Positions 17,504 to 26,230 of a DNA stretch of 64,000 nucleotides are shown here, piece by piece. This stretch comes from Microbacterium sp. 2FI (lineage in GTDB: Bacteria; Actinomycetota; Actinomycetes; Actinomycetales; Microbacteriaceae): contig NZ_SCMR01000009.1 in the NCBI RefSeq assembly GCF_005502885.1, positions 62,001-126,000 of the forward strand, in the 5' to 3' direction. The notes beneath the pieces were generated by a model. That model had not been told where the DNA came from and searched no databases. It saw only the letters and a program-made list of their open reading frames with translations. Every line of letters starts with the position of its first letter. Position 1 is the stretch's first letter. The position numbers were made by a program, and so were the translations under genes.

Positions 17504-18628
17504 TCAGGGCGCCTCGGTGCTGGTCGGCGACGGCGACGGCTCGGGCGCGGGTGCCGCGAGCGCGGCGAGCGCCGTGTTGAAGGCGGTGAGGGTGGCCGCG
17601 TCGATCACTCCGGTGGGCTCGACGCCCAGCAGGGTCTGGGCCGTGATCACGGCATCCGTCAGTTCCGGCGTCCAGATTCCGTCGACCGGGCCGTTCCACA
17701 GCCCCACGAGCGACAGCGTCTGCTGCACCGCGGCGGTCGAGGCCACCGACTCTTGGGCTTCGGCACCGCCGAGCGCGATCAGGCGGGCCTGCAAGGCGTC
17801 GGCGGTCGCGTTGTCGACCGTTCCGGTGACGGGAAGGCCCGCAGCCTCTTGCAGAGCCTCGACGGCCTGGACGGTCTGCGGACCGTAGATGCCGTCGACG
17901 GCGCCTTCGTAGTATCCGGCGTCGGCGAGGTCCTGCTGCAGCGCCGCCGTGTACGCGCGCACGGCCGCGATCGCCTGCTCCTGCTGCTCGGCGGGGACGC
18001 ACCCGGCATCGGCGAAGAGCCCCAGCCATGCGAACTCGAGAGCGACGGCGGCGCTGTTGAACAGCTCCGACGCATCCGCCAGCGGCGTCTCGTCGGTGAC
18101 GGCCTCCAAGGCCGCCTCGAACTCCGCCTCGGCCTGGGTCACCCGATCGACCGTCGCGGTCGGGGCGAGCGGCACGGCGGTCGGCTCGACGGCGTCGGGC
18201 ACAGTGGGCGTGCCTGTCGGGCCTGCCTCGGCCTCGGCCAGAGCGATGCGGGCCTCGGCGAGCTCCTGCTCGGCATCCACCAGCGCCTGCTGGGCCGCGA
18301 CCGCGGCTTCGGCGCCCGCGAAGGCCTCCTCACGCGGGTCGGCGAGGTCGGCACCCGCGAGGCGCACGTCGCCGACGGTCGGCGCCGTGTCGTTGAGCAC
18401 GTCGCCGTAGCGATCGAGCGCCGTGATGTACGTCTTGCCCGCCTCGCAGAACTCTGCCGACGCGGCCGCGAGCTCAGCCTCGGCATCCGTCACCGCATTC
18501 TCTTTCGCGGTGACCTGCGCCTGCGCGCGCTCGACGTCGCTGACGCTGTCGGAGCAGCCGGCCAGTGAGACGCACACGAGCGCCGCCCCCAATGCCGCGA
18601 TCACTCGCAGGCCCGTGATGGATGTCAT
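17504..18628 (-). CDS. Lipoprotein with two peptidoglycan-binding domains
   Basis: 374-residue lipoprotein. The signal peptide ends in SLAGC. Residues about 30-230 are Ala/Glu-rich and helical, probably coiled coil. Two PG_binding_1 domains follow, with the YYEGAVDGIYGPQTVQAVE and GPVDGIWTPELTDAV motifs. The C-terminus is Pro/Ser-rich. The ATG at 18628 has GGAGGGG about 8 nt ahead; the frame extends to 18673 without such a site. It lies 50 nt after the NhaA gene in the same direction and may be a separate unit. A role in envelope structure is likely, and no enzymatic motif is seen. Confidence 0.85.
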   Translation of the reverse strand: MTSITGLRVIAALGAALVCVSLAGCSDSVSDVERAQAQVTAKENAVTDAEAELAAASAEFCEAGKTYITALDRYGDVLNDTAPTVGDVRLAGADLADPREEAFAGAEAAVAAQQALVDAEQELAEARIALAEAEAGPTGTPTVPDAVEPTAVPLAPTATVDRVTQAEAEFEAALEAVTDETPLADASELFNSAAVALEFAWLGLFADAGCVPAEQQEQAIAAVRAYTAALQQDLADAGYYEGAVDGIYGPQTVQAVEALQEAAGLPVTGTVDNATADALQARLIALGGAEAQESVASTAAVQQTLSLVGLWNGPVDGIWTPELTDAVITAQTLLGVEPTGVIDAATLTAFNTALAALAAPAPEPSPSPTSTEAP

Positions 18629-18748
18629 CGCGCCAACCCCTCCGCTGGGAACGTGGGTCGCTCGACCGCACACGCCGAGTCAAGCGACCCGGCACGCGCG
18701 CCACATCATCCGCGGTGGATGAGAACTGCGGCATTTCCCAGACGCAGA

Positions 18749-18774
18749 AGGGCGCCCCCTCCCGGGGACGCCCT
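18749..18774 (-). terminator. Hairpin after the amidase gene
   Basis: An 11-bp stem with one mismatch (18749-18759 with 18764-18774) and a 4-nt loop lie 20 nt past the amidase stop codon. Confidence 0.65.
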
Positions 18775-18793
18775 CCTGTGCTTCACCTGACCG

Positions 18794-21103
18794 CTACGGC
18801 AGCGGGCCGTACAGCGGCGGCGACACGCGCGCGTCCGTCGCCTGCTCGAACGCGTACGCGAGTCCGAGCAGCGGACCCTCCGCGAAGTCGCGGCCGAGCC
18901 ACTCGAGGTTGACGTTGCCCGCCCCTGCGACCCAGCCCATGGGCACGGTCACGGCCGGAAGGCCGGTGTTCGGGCTCAGACGCATGTTGGTGCCGATGGT
19001 CCCGTAGGGAGTGCCGCTCGGGTAGACGATCGTGTCGAGATCCAGATCGTTCATCAGCTGCGTGACCAGCGTCTTGCCGGCGGCGAGCTGCACCGTGTGC
19101 GTGCCCGTCGGGCCCGCCCACGCCTCATACGCCTCGGCGGTGACCGCCGCGCGCTGCCCGTACGGGTTGCTCGCGCGCCCCGGGACGATGTTCGTCGACT
19201 GGCTGATCTGGAGCAGGCTCCGGGCGGTCACATCGGCATCGAGGTACGCGTCGATGTAGATCTGCAGGTCGTGGTTGAACTCCGGGCCGCTGCCGCTGCC
19301 CTCGTTGAGGATCGCACTCCACCCGGTCGGCGGAGCCACCTCGACCACGGTCGCGCCCTGGGCCTCGAGGAGCGCCCGCGTCTGCTGCCAGAGCGCCAGC
19401 GTTGCGGCGTTCGTGCCCAGCATCGCCGGGACGAATCCGATCCGCGCGCCCGCGAGCGCGTCCGCGTCGAGGAACGTCGCGTACGACTCCGGCACGAGAC
19501 CCGCCTGGTTCTGCGTGATCGGATCGGCCGGGTCGACGCCGACGACGGCGTCGAGTGCCACGGCGGCATCCAGCACCGAACGGGCCATCGGGCCGCCGGT
19601 GTCCTGCGAGAGCGCGAGGGGCACGATGCCGTCACGGCTCGCGAGCCCCACGGTCGGGCGCACGCCCACGAGCGCGTTGTACGTCGACGGCACGCGGATC
19701 GAGCCGCCGGTGTCGGTGCCGAAGCCGATCGCGGCGAGGTTCGCCGAGATCGAGGCGCCGGTGCCGCCGCTCGACCCGCCGGCCGGCCGCGAGGTCGACA
19801 GCGGGCTCGCCACCGGCAGCGCGCTGCCCGGCGTCTGGAACGCCGAGAACGACGACGACAGGTTGATGGCGAACTCGTCCATGCTGGCCTTGGCGAGGAT
19901 GACGGCACCATCGGCGCGGAGGCCCTCGACCATCGCGGCATCCGTCGTCGTCTGGTTGTCGTTCCAGCACCCGCATCCGGCGGTGGTGGGCATGTCGACG
20001 GTGTTGTAGTTGTCCTTCACCGCGATCGGCACGCCGAGCAGCATGCTCGTCATCCCGCTCTCGGCGCGCGCGGCATCGGCCACGGCTGCCGCGGCGAGCG
20101 CCGTCTCTTCGCCGACCGTGATGATCGAGTTGAGCGGGCGTCCGCCGGTGGCCGGGTCGACCGTCACGCGGTCGTACGCGGCGATGCGGTCGATGTACTG
20201 CTGCGTGATCTCGACCGAGGTCACCACGCCCGCGTTCATCGCCGCCTGCATGTCGACGACGCTCGCCTCGACGATCTCGAAGGGGCCGTCGTCGTAGATG
20301 ATCCGGCTCGAGAGATCGGCGAGATCGTCGACCTCGATCGCGCCGTCGGCGTCGAAGTCGAGGTGCGAGACGGCCGGCCACGATGCTGCGGACGAGGTCG
20401 TGCCGAAGGCATCGGCGAGCACCGCGAGGTCGGCCTGCGTGACCTGCAGGTCGCCGGTCTGGTCGAGCTCGGTGAAGTGCGGGGCGAGGAAGGCCTCTCC
20501 GGCGATCTCGCCGGGTACCTGGTTCGCCCATCCACGGTGCCGGTTCTCGGCCGCCTTCGACGCGGCGTGCCGCTTGCCGGGAAGGCCGGTGAGGGCGACG
20601 GATGCCGCGGCGGCATCGGTCAGCTCGGTCGACTCCAGCTCGGAGCCGACGAGCGTCGCCGACGAGAGCGTGATCGACGCCTTGCCGCCGTCGATCGCCA
20701 GGAACGAGAGCGCACCGAGTTCGACGTCGCCCGCAAGGCCCGGGGAGGAGCCCAGGCGCGTGTCGGTGACGACGACCGTGCCGTCGCCGCCGGACTGCAC
20801 CGAGAATCCGCCGTCGGGGCTCGTCGACGAGTTCGCGACGAACTTCAGGAGCTTCGGGTCGTACGTGAACTCGAGCGAGTACGCGTAGAGATCGGTGATG
20901 CCCGAGGCGGATGCCGTCAACTCGACGGTCTGTCCTTCGGTCGCCGCGGCGGCGACGTCGATCGTGATCGCAGCGGTCGGAGGAGCCGCGAGGGCGGCGG
21001 GAGCGACGAGGGCAGAGCCGCCGACGACCGCGAGAGGCGTGAGGAGGAGGGCGGCGACGCGCACAGGTGTGCGCCGCATGCGTCCTCGGGTGGTTTCCGT
21101 CAT
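18794..21103 (-). CDS. Secreted amidase with cohesin- and dockerin-like modules
   Basis: 769-residue exported protein. Signal peptide 1-39. Residues 44-172 resemble a cohesin domain (beta sandwich with YSLEFTYDPKLLKFV). Residues 195-272 look like a dockerin: two acidic helical repeats, LDQTGDLQVTQADLAVLADAF and LDFDADGAIEVDDLADLSSRI. Residues 275-769 are an amidase-signature enzyme with catalytic Lys363, the Ser pair 444-445 (GGSSGG) and nucleophile Ser468 (GTDTGGSIR). The start has an AAGGAC site. Amidase-signature enzymes hydrolyse amide bonds; the extracellular substrate is unknown. Combining cohesin and dockerin with an amidase outside cellulosome species is odd. Confidence 0.88.
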   Translation of the reverse strand: MTETTRGRMRRTPVRVAALLLTPLAVVGGSALVAPAALAAPPTAAITIDVAAAATEGQTVELTASASGITDLYAYSLEFTYDPKLLKFVANSSTSPDGGFSVQSGGDGTVVVTDTRLGSSPGLAGDVELGALSFLAIDGGKASITLSSATLVGSELESTELTDAAAASVALTGLPGKRHAASKAAENRHRGWANQVPGEIAGEAFLAPHFTELDQTGDLQVTQADLAVLADAFGTTSSAASWPAVSHLDFDADGAIEVDDLADLSSRIIYDDGPFEIVEASVVDMQAAMNAGVVTSVEITQQYIDRIAAYDRVTVDPATGGRPLNSIITVGEETALAAAAVADAARAESGMTSMLLGVPIAVKDNYNTVDMPTTAGCGCWNDNQTTTDAAMVEGLRADGAVILAKASMDEFAINLSSSFSAFQTPGSALPVASPLSTSRPAGGSSGGTGASISANLAAIGFGTDTGGSIRVPSTYNALVGVRPTVGLASRDGIVPLALSQDTGGPMARSVLDAAVALDAVVGVDPADPITQNQAGLVPESYATFLDADALAGARIGFVPAMLGTNAATLALWQQTRALLEAQGATVVEVAPPTGWSAILNEGSGSGPEFNHDLQIYIDAYLDADVTARSLLQISQSTNIVPGRASNPYGQRAAVTAEAYEAWAGPTGTHTVQLAAGKTLVTQLMNDLDLDTIVYPSGTPYGTIGTNMRLSPNTGLPAVTVPMGWVAGAGNVNLEWLGRDFAEGPLLGLAYAFEQATDARVSPPLYGPLP

Positions 21104-21477
21104 AGTGTGCAGTCCTTACTGGGGTGTGATGGGACTCTGCTGCTCCGCCCGACGGGGACCGCGCGGAATGTCAGCAAGGGCAACAATTGCCGACGCAGGT
21201 TTCGAGGAGTCGCGCGTGTGTTTCGCCTCGGTTTCGGATGCCGACGCGCGCCGTCGCCGAGGGGGGTGGACATCCGCCGCCGGCAGGACGATGATCGGGG
21301 CCATGGACGAGCAGGGTCTGCTCGCCATGACGACGGTCGGTGTTGGCTGCGGGGACCAGCCGACGGCCATCACGGCGTTCCAGGCCGCACGGAACGGGGG
21401 TCGATCGTCGCGCCCGGCGCCATCCGCCTCCGATCCGCACACTGCCGCGCCCGCCGATCAAGGAAGGGAAAGGGACC
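21104..21477. other. 374-nt intergenic region between amidase and cupin genes
   Basis: No convincing gene is seen on either strand. It must hold the divergent promoters of the amidase (leftward) and cupin (rightward) genes, but no hexamer pair stands out. A small inverted repeat, GGCAA-caa-TTGCC (21179-21191), is the only clear element. Open frames here lack ribosome binding sites and family motifs. Confidence 0.5.
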
Positions 21478-21852
21478 ATGCCCAAGGCATCGAAGAGCAG
21501 CGCATCGCAGAATGTGGAACTGGAGGGATACGAGGGTCATCTGGAGAACCTCGAGGGTGGCTACACGGTGGCTTTCGAGACGTACACGGCAGACGCCGAC
21601 CTGGCCGCATTCTTCACCGGGCTGCCGAACAGCCAGTGCCAGTCCGCCCATTGGGGCTACGTCGTGAGCGGGAAGGTGACGTTCAAGACCGGCTCCGGCG
21701 ACGAGACGTTCACGACCGGAGACGCCTACTACGTCCCACCGGGTCACACGCCCGTGCTCTATGCGGGCACCGAGGTCGTCGAGTTCAGCCCCACCGAGCA
21801 GCTCGAGCGGACGATCGCCGTCGTCAGCAGGAACATGGAGGCTGCAGGCTGA
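21478..21852 (+). CDS. Small cupin-domain protein
   Basis: 124-residue single-domain cupin. The barrel is visible in SAHWGYVVSGKVTFKTGSGDE and FTTGDAYYVPPGHTP, the two conserved cupin boxes. The ATG at 21478 follows an AAGGAAGGGAAAGG purine stretch; the frame is open farther upstream without support. Substrate and metal are not predictable; one His is in each motif. It stands alone, 113 nt before the DGPF gene. Confidence 0.82.
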   Translation: MPKASKSSASQNVELEGYEGHLENLEGGYTVAFETYTADADLAAFFTGLPNSQCQSAHWGYVVSGKVTFKTGSGDETFTTGDAYYVPPGHTPVLYAGTEVVEFSPTEQLERTIAVVSRNMEAAG

Positions 21853-21965
21853 GCCGTACGCGACTCGCGAACCCTGCGCCATGCGAGATGTAGAGAATCG
21901 GCATCCTGTTCCGTCTCACACGTGAACGCGGCCAGAATGGGCGCGTCGGAGAGAAGGAGAGACCG

Positions 21966-22373
21966 ATGGCGAAGTACCTGCTGCTCAAGCACTACCGGGG
22001 TGGGAAGACTCCCACGAACGACGTGCCGTCCGACGAGTGGACGCCCGAGGAGTGGGAAGCCCACATGGCGTACATGATCGACTTCGAGCGCCGCCTCATC
22101 GCGTCGGGCGAGTTCGTCGCGAGCGAGGCGCTGGCGATGGACGGCGTGTGGGTGCGCTACGACGGCGAGGGGCGCCCGCCCGTCACCGACGGCCCGTTCG
22201 CCGAGACGAAGGATCTCGTCGCCGGGTGGATGCTGTTCGACGTCGACTCGTACGATCGCGCGCTCGCCGTCGCCGCCGAGCTGTCGGCCGCGCCGGCAGC
22301 CGGGGGGAAGCCGCTCGGGGAATGGCTCGAACTGCGCCCGGTCATGGAGCCCACTCCCGCGATCACCGAGTGA
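21966..22373 (+). CDS. YCII-related DGPF-domain protein
   Basis: 135-residue YCII-family protein with the diagnostic DGPFAETKDLVAGWMLFDV segment (residues 78-96) and WLELRPVME at the end. The start follows GAAGGAGAGACC. It lies 13 nt ahead of an ECF42-type sigma factor gene. DGPF proteins regularly accompany sigma factors of that group and may serve as targets or modulators; a catalytic role is unproven. Confidence 0.92.
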   Translation: MAKYLLLKHYRGGKTPTNDVPSDEWTPEEWEAHMAYMIDFERRLIASGEFVASEALAMDGVWVRYDGEGRPPVTDGPFAETKDLVAGWMLFDVDSYDRALAVAAELSAAPAAGGKPLGEWLELRPVMEPTPAITE

Positions 22374-22386
22374 GACCTCGAGCACG

Positions 22387-23535
22387 ATGGACACGACCGG
22401 CCTGCGCGAGCTGATCCCGCAGGCGGTCGACGTCCTGGTCCGGCGCGGGGCGGATTTCGCGTCAGCCGAGGACGCCGTGCAGTCCGCCCTCCTCACCGCG
22501 CTCGAGAAGTGGCCCGAGGATCCGCCCCGCGAGCCGAAGGCCTGGCTCATCACGGTCGCGTGGCGGCGGTTCATCGACCAGACCCGCAGCGACGCCGCAC
22601 GGTCTTCGCGTGAGGAGCGCGACGCACTCGAGCCCGAGCCGGGCGCCGTCCCGGCGCGCGACGACAGTCTGTGGCTGTACTTCCTGTGCGCGCACCCGTC
22701 GCTGTCGACCGCATCCGCGATCGCCCTCACGCTCCGTGTCGTCGCCGGCCTCACCACCCGGCAGATCGCCGACGCGTACCTCGTGCCCGAGGCCACGATG
22801 GCGCAGCGGATCACGCGCGCGAAGCAGCGCATCGCGGGGGTGCGGCTCGACGAGCCGGGCGACGGCGCGACCGTGCTGCGGGTGCTCTATCTGCTGTTCA
22901 ACGAGGGCTACTCGGGCGACATCGATCTGGCGTCCGAGGCGATCCGGGTGACGCGGAAGCTCGCGGCCCTGGGGAACGAACCCGAGGCGCGAGGACTCCT
23001 CGCGCTGATGCTGCTGCACCACGGCCGTCGTCGTGCGCGGTTCGACCAAGCGGGTCGCCTGGTGCCGCTCTCGCGACAGGATCGGTCGCTGTGGGACACG
23101 GCCGCGATCGCCGAGGGCATCGAGATCCTGCAGGTGGCGCTCGGCGAGGATCGCCTCGGCGAGTACCAGGCGCAGGCCGCGATCGCGGCCCTCCACGCCG
23201 ATGCGCCGAGCGCGGCCGAGACCGACTGGCCGCAGATCGTGGAGTGGTACGACGAACTCGTCGCCCTGACCCCGTCGCCGATCGTGCGGCTCAATCGCGC
23301 GGTCGCGCTGGGCGAGGCGATCGGTCCCGCCGCGGGTCTGGCCGCGCTCGCGGAGCTCGACCCCGACCTCCCTCGGTTCGCAGCGGTCTCCGCCTACCTG
23401 CACGAGCGGGCGTGCGACCCGCGGCGAGCGGCCGTCGAGTATGCGGATGCCGCGCGGCGGGCGACGAACGAGGCGGAACGCGCCCACCTCACGCGCGAGG
23501 CCGCGCGGCTCGGCGCTGCCGTGGAGAAGGGGTGA
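22387..23535 (+). CDS. ECF42-type RNA polymerase sigma factor with TPR-like C-terminus
   Basis: 382-residue sigma factor. Region 2 is in residues 5-75 (AEDAVQSALLTALEKWP) and region 4 around 100-160 (TTRQIADAYLVPEATMAQRITRAK). A long C-terminal extension (about 170-382) contains LLFNEGYSG and helical TPR-like repeats, characteristic of the ECF42 group. No anti-sigma factor is adjacent; in this group the extension is thought to control activity. It is in an operon with the DGPF gene and ends just before a strong bidirectional hairpin. Confidence 0.9.
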   Translation: MDTTGLRELIPQAVDVLVRRGADFASAEDAVQSALLTALEKWPEDPPREPKAWLITVAWRRFIDQTRSDAARSSREERDALEPEPGAVPARDDSLWLYFLCAHPSLSTASAIALTLRVVAGLTTRQIADAYLVPEATMAQRITRAKQRIAGVRLDEPGDGATVLRVLYLLFNEGYSGDIDLASEAIRVTRKLAALGNEPEARGLLALMLLHHGRRRARFDQAGRLVPLSRQDRSLWDTAAIAEGIEILQVALGEDRLGEYQAQAAIAALHADAPSAAETDWPQIVEWYDELVALTPSPIVRLNRAVALGEAIGPAAGLAALAELDPDLPRFAAVSAYLHERACDPRRAAVEYADAARRATNEAERAHLTREAARLGAAVEKG

Positions 23536-23547
23536 CGCCACGCCTTC

Positions 23548-23586
23548 GCCTCTGGGGATGCCGTGCCGAGCGGCATCCCCAGAGGC
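23548..23586. terminator. Bidirectional terminator between sigma factor and membrane protein genes
   Basis: A perfect 16-bp stem (23548-23563 with 23571-23586) and a 7-nt loop lie between the converging ends of the sigma gene and the membrane protein gene. It is among the strongest hairpins in the window and can serve both directions. Confidence 0.85.
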
Positions 23587-23649
23587 GCTCCGGCGGGAGT
23601 GGGGTCGCCCGCACCGGGCGGTCCCGCCGAGGTCTTGCGAGCGGTGCCG

Positions 23650-24450
23650 TCAGGCGGCCGCCACCGGGCGTCTGCGTGCTCCGGTCGCCACGAGCACGGC
23701 GATGCCGGCAGCGGCGAGCACTATCGGGCCCCAGAGTCCCAGGCCCTCGGGGCCACTCAGGCCGCTGGCCGCGATCCACACGATCGCGCCGACGACCGAC
23801 ACGAGGCCGAGGGCGGCGAGTGCGCGGCCGGCGACGCCGCTTGTCAGACGCACGACCTCGATCGCGGCGCCGATGACAGTGGCGATGCCGACGATCATGA
23901 CCCACGGCACCCAGATGAGCATGGCAGGAATCGCCGCACCGAACACGATGAGGCATGCGGCGGTGCGCGGCAGGAACTGCCGCAGGACGATGCCCGCGAC
24001 GAGGGCGGCGACGGTGACCCCGACCTGGCCCCGCTGAAGGTCGCGATCGCCGAAGATCAGCGCGACGACCCCGAGGCCGGCGAGCACTGCGGCGCCGAGC
24101 ACCCACCACCAGCGTGCCGCGATGTGTCCGAGAGTGTTCATGGTCAGAGCCTTCCTGTCGGCCCGCTGACCCCGCATCGCCAGGCGTTGTGCGCGTACCC
24201 ACGTGAGGTCGGCAGGGATGCCGGCCATCACTCTGCCCGCGATCGACAGCGCCGCCGTCGCCGGCGCCGCTCCTCGCTCGCGCGCGTCGGCCCGCTGCTC
24301 CCACACGTCGGAGGCGATCTCGGCGCGTCGGCGCTCGGCCGCCTCCGCACCCACCCACGCGGTGTAGCCGCGAACCCACCGGCAGGTCAGCGCCTCGGCC
24401 AGAGCCGCCGCGTCCTGCCCGCCGCCCTGAGCCGGCGCGTGGCCGCTCAT
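23650..24450 (-). CDS. Membrane protein co-transcribed with PadR regulator
   Basis: 266-residue protein. The N-terminal 100 residues are soluble and helical (WVRGYTAWVGAEAAERRRAEIASD..WEQR), the pattern of permease-like regulators that begin with a protein-interaction helix. About six transmembrane helices follow. The ATG at 24450 overlaps the PadR stop codon (ATGA). No catalytic motif is visible. It is probably the target controlled by the PadR protein; the function is unknown. Confidence 0.75.
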   Translation of the reverse strand: MSGHAPAQGGGQDAAALAEALTCRWVRGYTAWVGAEAAERRRAEIASDVWEQRADARERGAAPATAALSIAGRVMAGIPADLTWVRAQRLAMRGQRADRKALTMNTLGHIAARWWWVLGAAVLAGLGVVALIFGDRDLQRGQVGVTVAALVAGIVLRQFLPRTAACLIVFGAAIPAMLIWVPWVMIVGIATVIGAAIEVVRLTSGVAGRALAALGLVSVVGAIVWIAASGLSGPEGLGLWGPIVLAAAGIAVLVATGARRRPVAAA

Positions 24451-24806
24451 GGCGTCTCCCACGCGGCGCGGCCCACTGGGGCGGCCCGCCGCGAATCCTG
24501 TCGATGCTGCGCGAGCGCCAGCTGGGCGCTGCCCGTCACGGTGTACAGCCGCCGACGCGGCCGCCCCTCGGCGGTCGCCGCGTCGGCATCCTCCCAATCG
24601 CTCTCGAGCAGCCCTGCCGTCTCGAGTCGGGCGAGCGCCTTGTAGAGCGTGCCGTGCGCGGTGAGGGGTCCGGCGGCCTCGCCGTCGGCCATCACCTTCG
24701 CGATCCCGAAGCCGTGGAAGCGGTCTTCGCCCGCCTGCCGCAGCCGCAGTGCGGCGTCGATGATCGCCGCCTCGAGAGGGAGGAGAGTGCCGGGCCGCCG
24801 TCGCAT
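24447..24806 (-). CDS. PadR-family transcriptional regulator
   Basis: 119-residue PadR repressor with winged-helix DNA-binding elements: HGFGIAKVMADGEAAGPLTAHGTLYKALARLETAGLLES and the wing GRPRRRLYTVT. The C-terminal dimer helix is short. A GTG at 24812 is in frame; neither start has a ribosome binding site. A promoter with its -10 just upstream suggests a leaderless mRNA. The downstream membrane protein gene overlaps by 4 nt. A palindrome over the promoter suggests autorepression. Confidence 0.88.
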   Translation of the reverse strand: MRRRPGTLLPLEAAIIDAALRLRQAGEDRFHGFGIAKVMADGEAAGPLTAHGTLYKALARLETAGLLESDWEDADAATAEGRPRRRLYTVTGSAQLALAQHRQDSRRAAPVGRAAWETP

Positions 24807-24812
24807 GGTCAC

Positions 24813-24841
24813 ACTATAGGCAGATATCTTCCTATAAGCAA
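24813..24841 (-). promoter_or_regulatory. Promoter of the padR operon
   Basis: Leftward -35 TTGCTT (24841-24836), a 17-nt spacer and -10 TATAGT (24818-24813). The expected start point falls at or next to the GTG/ATG start codons, which would give a leaderless transcript. Confidence 0.6.
24815..24836. promoter_or_regulatory. PadR operator candidate
   Basis: A 22-nt near-perfect palindrome, TATAGG-N10-CCTATA with central AGATATCT and a single mismatched pair, covers the -10 and spacer of the padR promoter. Its position fits autorepression by the PadR protein. Confidence 0.65.
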
Positions 24842-24860
24842 GAATCCTGCATGCGAGCCT

Positions 24861-26057
24861 TCAGGCGGCGATCGCCTCGCGTCGGATGAGTTCGCCGATC
24901 GCATCCCCGTAGCCGGTGATCATGGTCTCGCGCCCGAGCCGCCTGCGCGCTCCGACGGCCGCCCGCCGTAGACCGCTTCGACCGGCGAGCACCCGCTCCC
25001 ACGCCTGCGAGACAGCCGTCGCATCGTGGGGCGTGACGAACCCGATGCCGTCGACGATCGCTGCCGCGTCGCCCACATCGGTGGTCACCGGCGTGGCACC
25101 GCACGCCGCGCCCTCGATGAGGCACAGCGGCGACGCCTCTCCGAACGCACTGGTGAGCGCGACGATGTCTGCGATGCCGTACACGGCAGGCATGTCGTCA
25201 CGAACACCGAGCGCGTGCAGGTTCTCCGCCCGGCGGATTCCCGAGGCGTGAACGAGATGCCGGAACCGGTCGTTGTCCATCGTCATTCCCGCCCCGCATG
25301 CGACGTAGTGGGTGTCGGGTTGACGGAGCGAGTGCTCGGCGACCGCTCGCAGGAACAACTCGGGATTCTTCATATCGTCGAACCGCGCCGCGTACACCAC
25401 CACCGGAGCACGCTGCGGAATGCCGAGACTTCGGCGCATCGCGACCTTCTCGGCGCGCGTGCCGGGTCGGAACCGCGCGGTGTCGATGCCGTTCGGGATG
25501 ACGAGCCGTCGCGTGGATGGTGCAACGGCGCGCGCGTATGCCTCGCTCGTCGACCGCGCACACGAGATCGTGGCCGTGACGAGCCCGGTGTGGGCGGCTT
25601 CCGCCAGCCAGTCCAGCGCGGGTCCGGAATGGTCGGGGTCCGAGCGATGAAGGCACGCGGCGACCGGGATGTCGGGCATGAGTCCGTGGTCACGCAGAGC
25701 CAGGAGCAGTCCCAACGGCTGCTCCTTCAGGGAGAGGATGACGTCTGCCCTACGGACCGCGTCGGCTGCGAGCAGGAGTTCGAACTCGGTGAAGCTCGAT
25801 CGCGCCGGAGGGACCCCCGTGGCGGTGCGGCCCAGCGTCGACACGCCGATGCCGGCATCCACGAGCCTCTGGTAGCGGGGATCGTCGCCCATCAGCTGGC
25901 GTGTCGACTCCCGGTGCGCCTCGGCCGCGATGGACAGCACGCTGTGGCGCTGCGTCGAGGTCGCGTGCAGCCCGGCGACGACATCCGTGTGGAGGATTCG
26001 CGCACCTCCCGCGAAGAAGCCCTCGTAGAGCGAAAGAACCCGGATCGTTTCGGTCAA
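24861..26057 (-). CDS. GT4-family glycosyltransferase
   Basis: 398-residue GT-B-fold glycosyltransferase. The N-terminal acceptor domain begins VLSLYEGFFAGGARI. The C-terminal donor domain has VVYAARFDDMKNPELFL and the EASPLCLIEGAACG motif, whose first Glu is the family's E-x7-E residue. No signal peptide or membrane helix is seen. The start is TTG at 26057, supported by GAGGTGA 5-6 nt ahead. No other polysaccharide gene is next to it, so its acceptor is unknown. Confidence 0.88.
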   Translation of the reverse strand: MTETIRVLSLYEGFFAGGARILHTDVVAGLHATSTQRHSVLSIAAEAHRESTRQLMGDDPRYQRLVDAGIGVSTLGRTATGVPPARSSFTEFELLLAADAVRRADVILSLKEQPLGLLLALRDHGLMPDIPVAACLHRSDPDHSGPALDWLAEAAHTGLVTATISCARSTSEAYARAVAPSTRRLVIPNGIDTARFRPGTRAEKVAMRRSLGIPQRAPVVVYAARFDDMKNPELFLRAVAEHSLRQPDTHYVACGAGMTMDNDRFRHLVHASGIRRAENLHALGVRDDMPAVYGIADIVALTSAFGEASPLCLIEGAACGATPVTTDVGDAAAIVDGIGFVTPHDATAVSQAWERVLAGRSGLRRAAVGARRRLGRETMITGYGDAIGELIRREAIAA

Positions 26058-26170
26058 AGCTTCACCTCTCGGACGCGGTGCCGGATGCCGGCGACGGTGC
26101 CGAGTTCAGACAATGCTGAAGCGGACGCGCTCCGATGTCGATGAACCGCGCGTGTGCAGTGTATGAACTG

Positions 26171-26200
26171 CTGACAGCGGCGCCAGCCGACCGTTACGAT
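26171..26200 (+). promoter_or_regulatory. Promoter candidate for the three-helix small protein
   Basis: A -35 CTGACA (26171-26176), 18-nt spacer and -10 TACGAT (26195-26200) lie 30 nt ahead of the GTG start at 26231. Confidence 0.5.
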
Positions 26201-26230
26201 TCACCCGTCACCCGAACGATGGAGGATTGC

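Noticed and set aside
15528..17888. 786-codon open frame opposite the NhaA fusion
   Set aside because: Antisense shadow; no start signal and low-complexity charged sequence.
19097..21667. 856-codon open frame on the plus strand opposite the amidase
   Set aside because: It is the high-G+C shadow of the amidase gene: Arg-rich, no family motif, no ribosome site.
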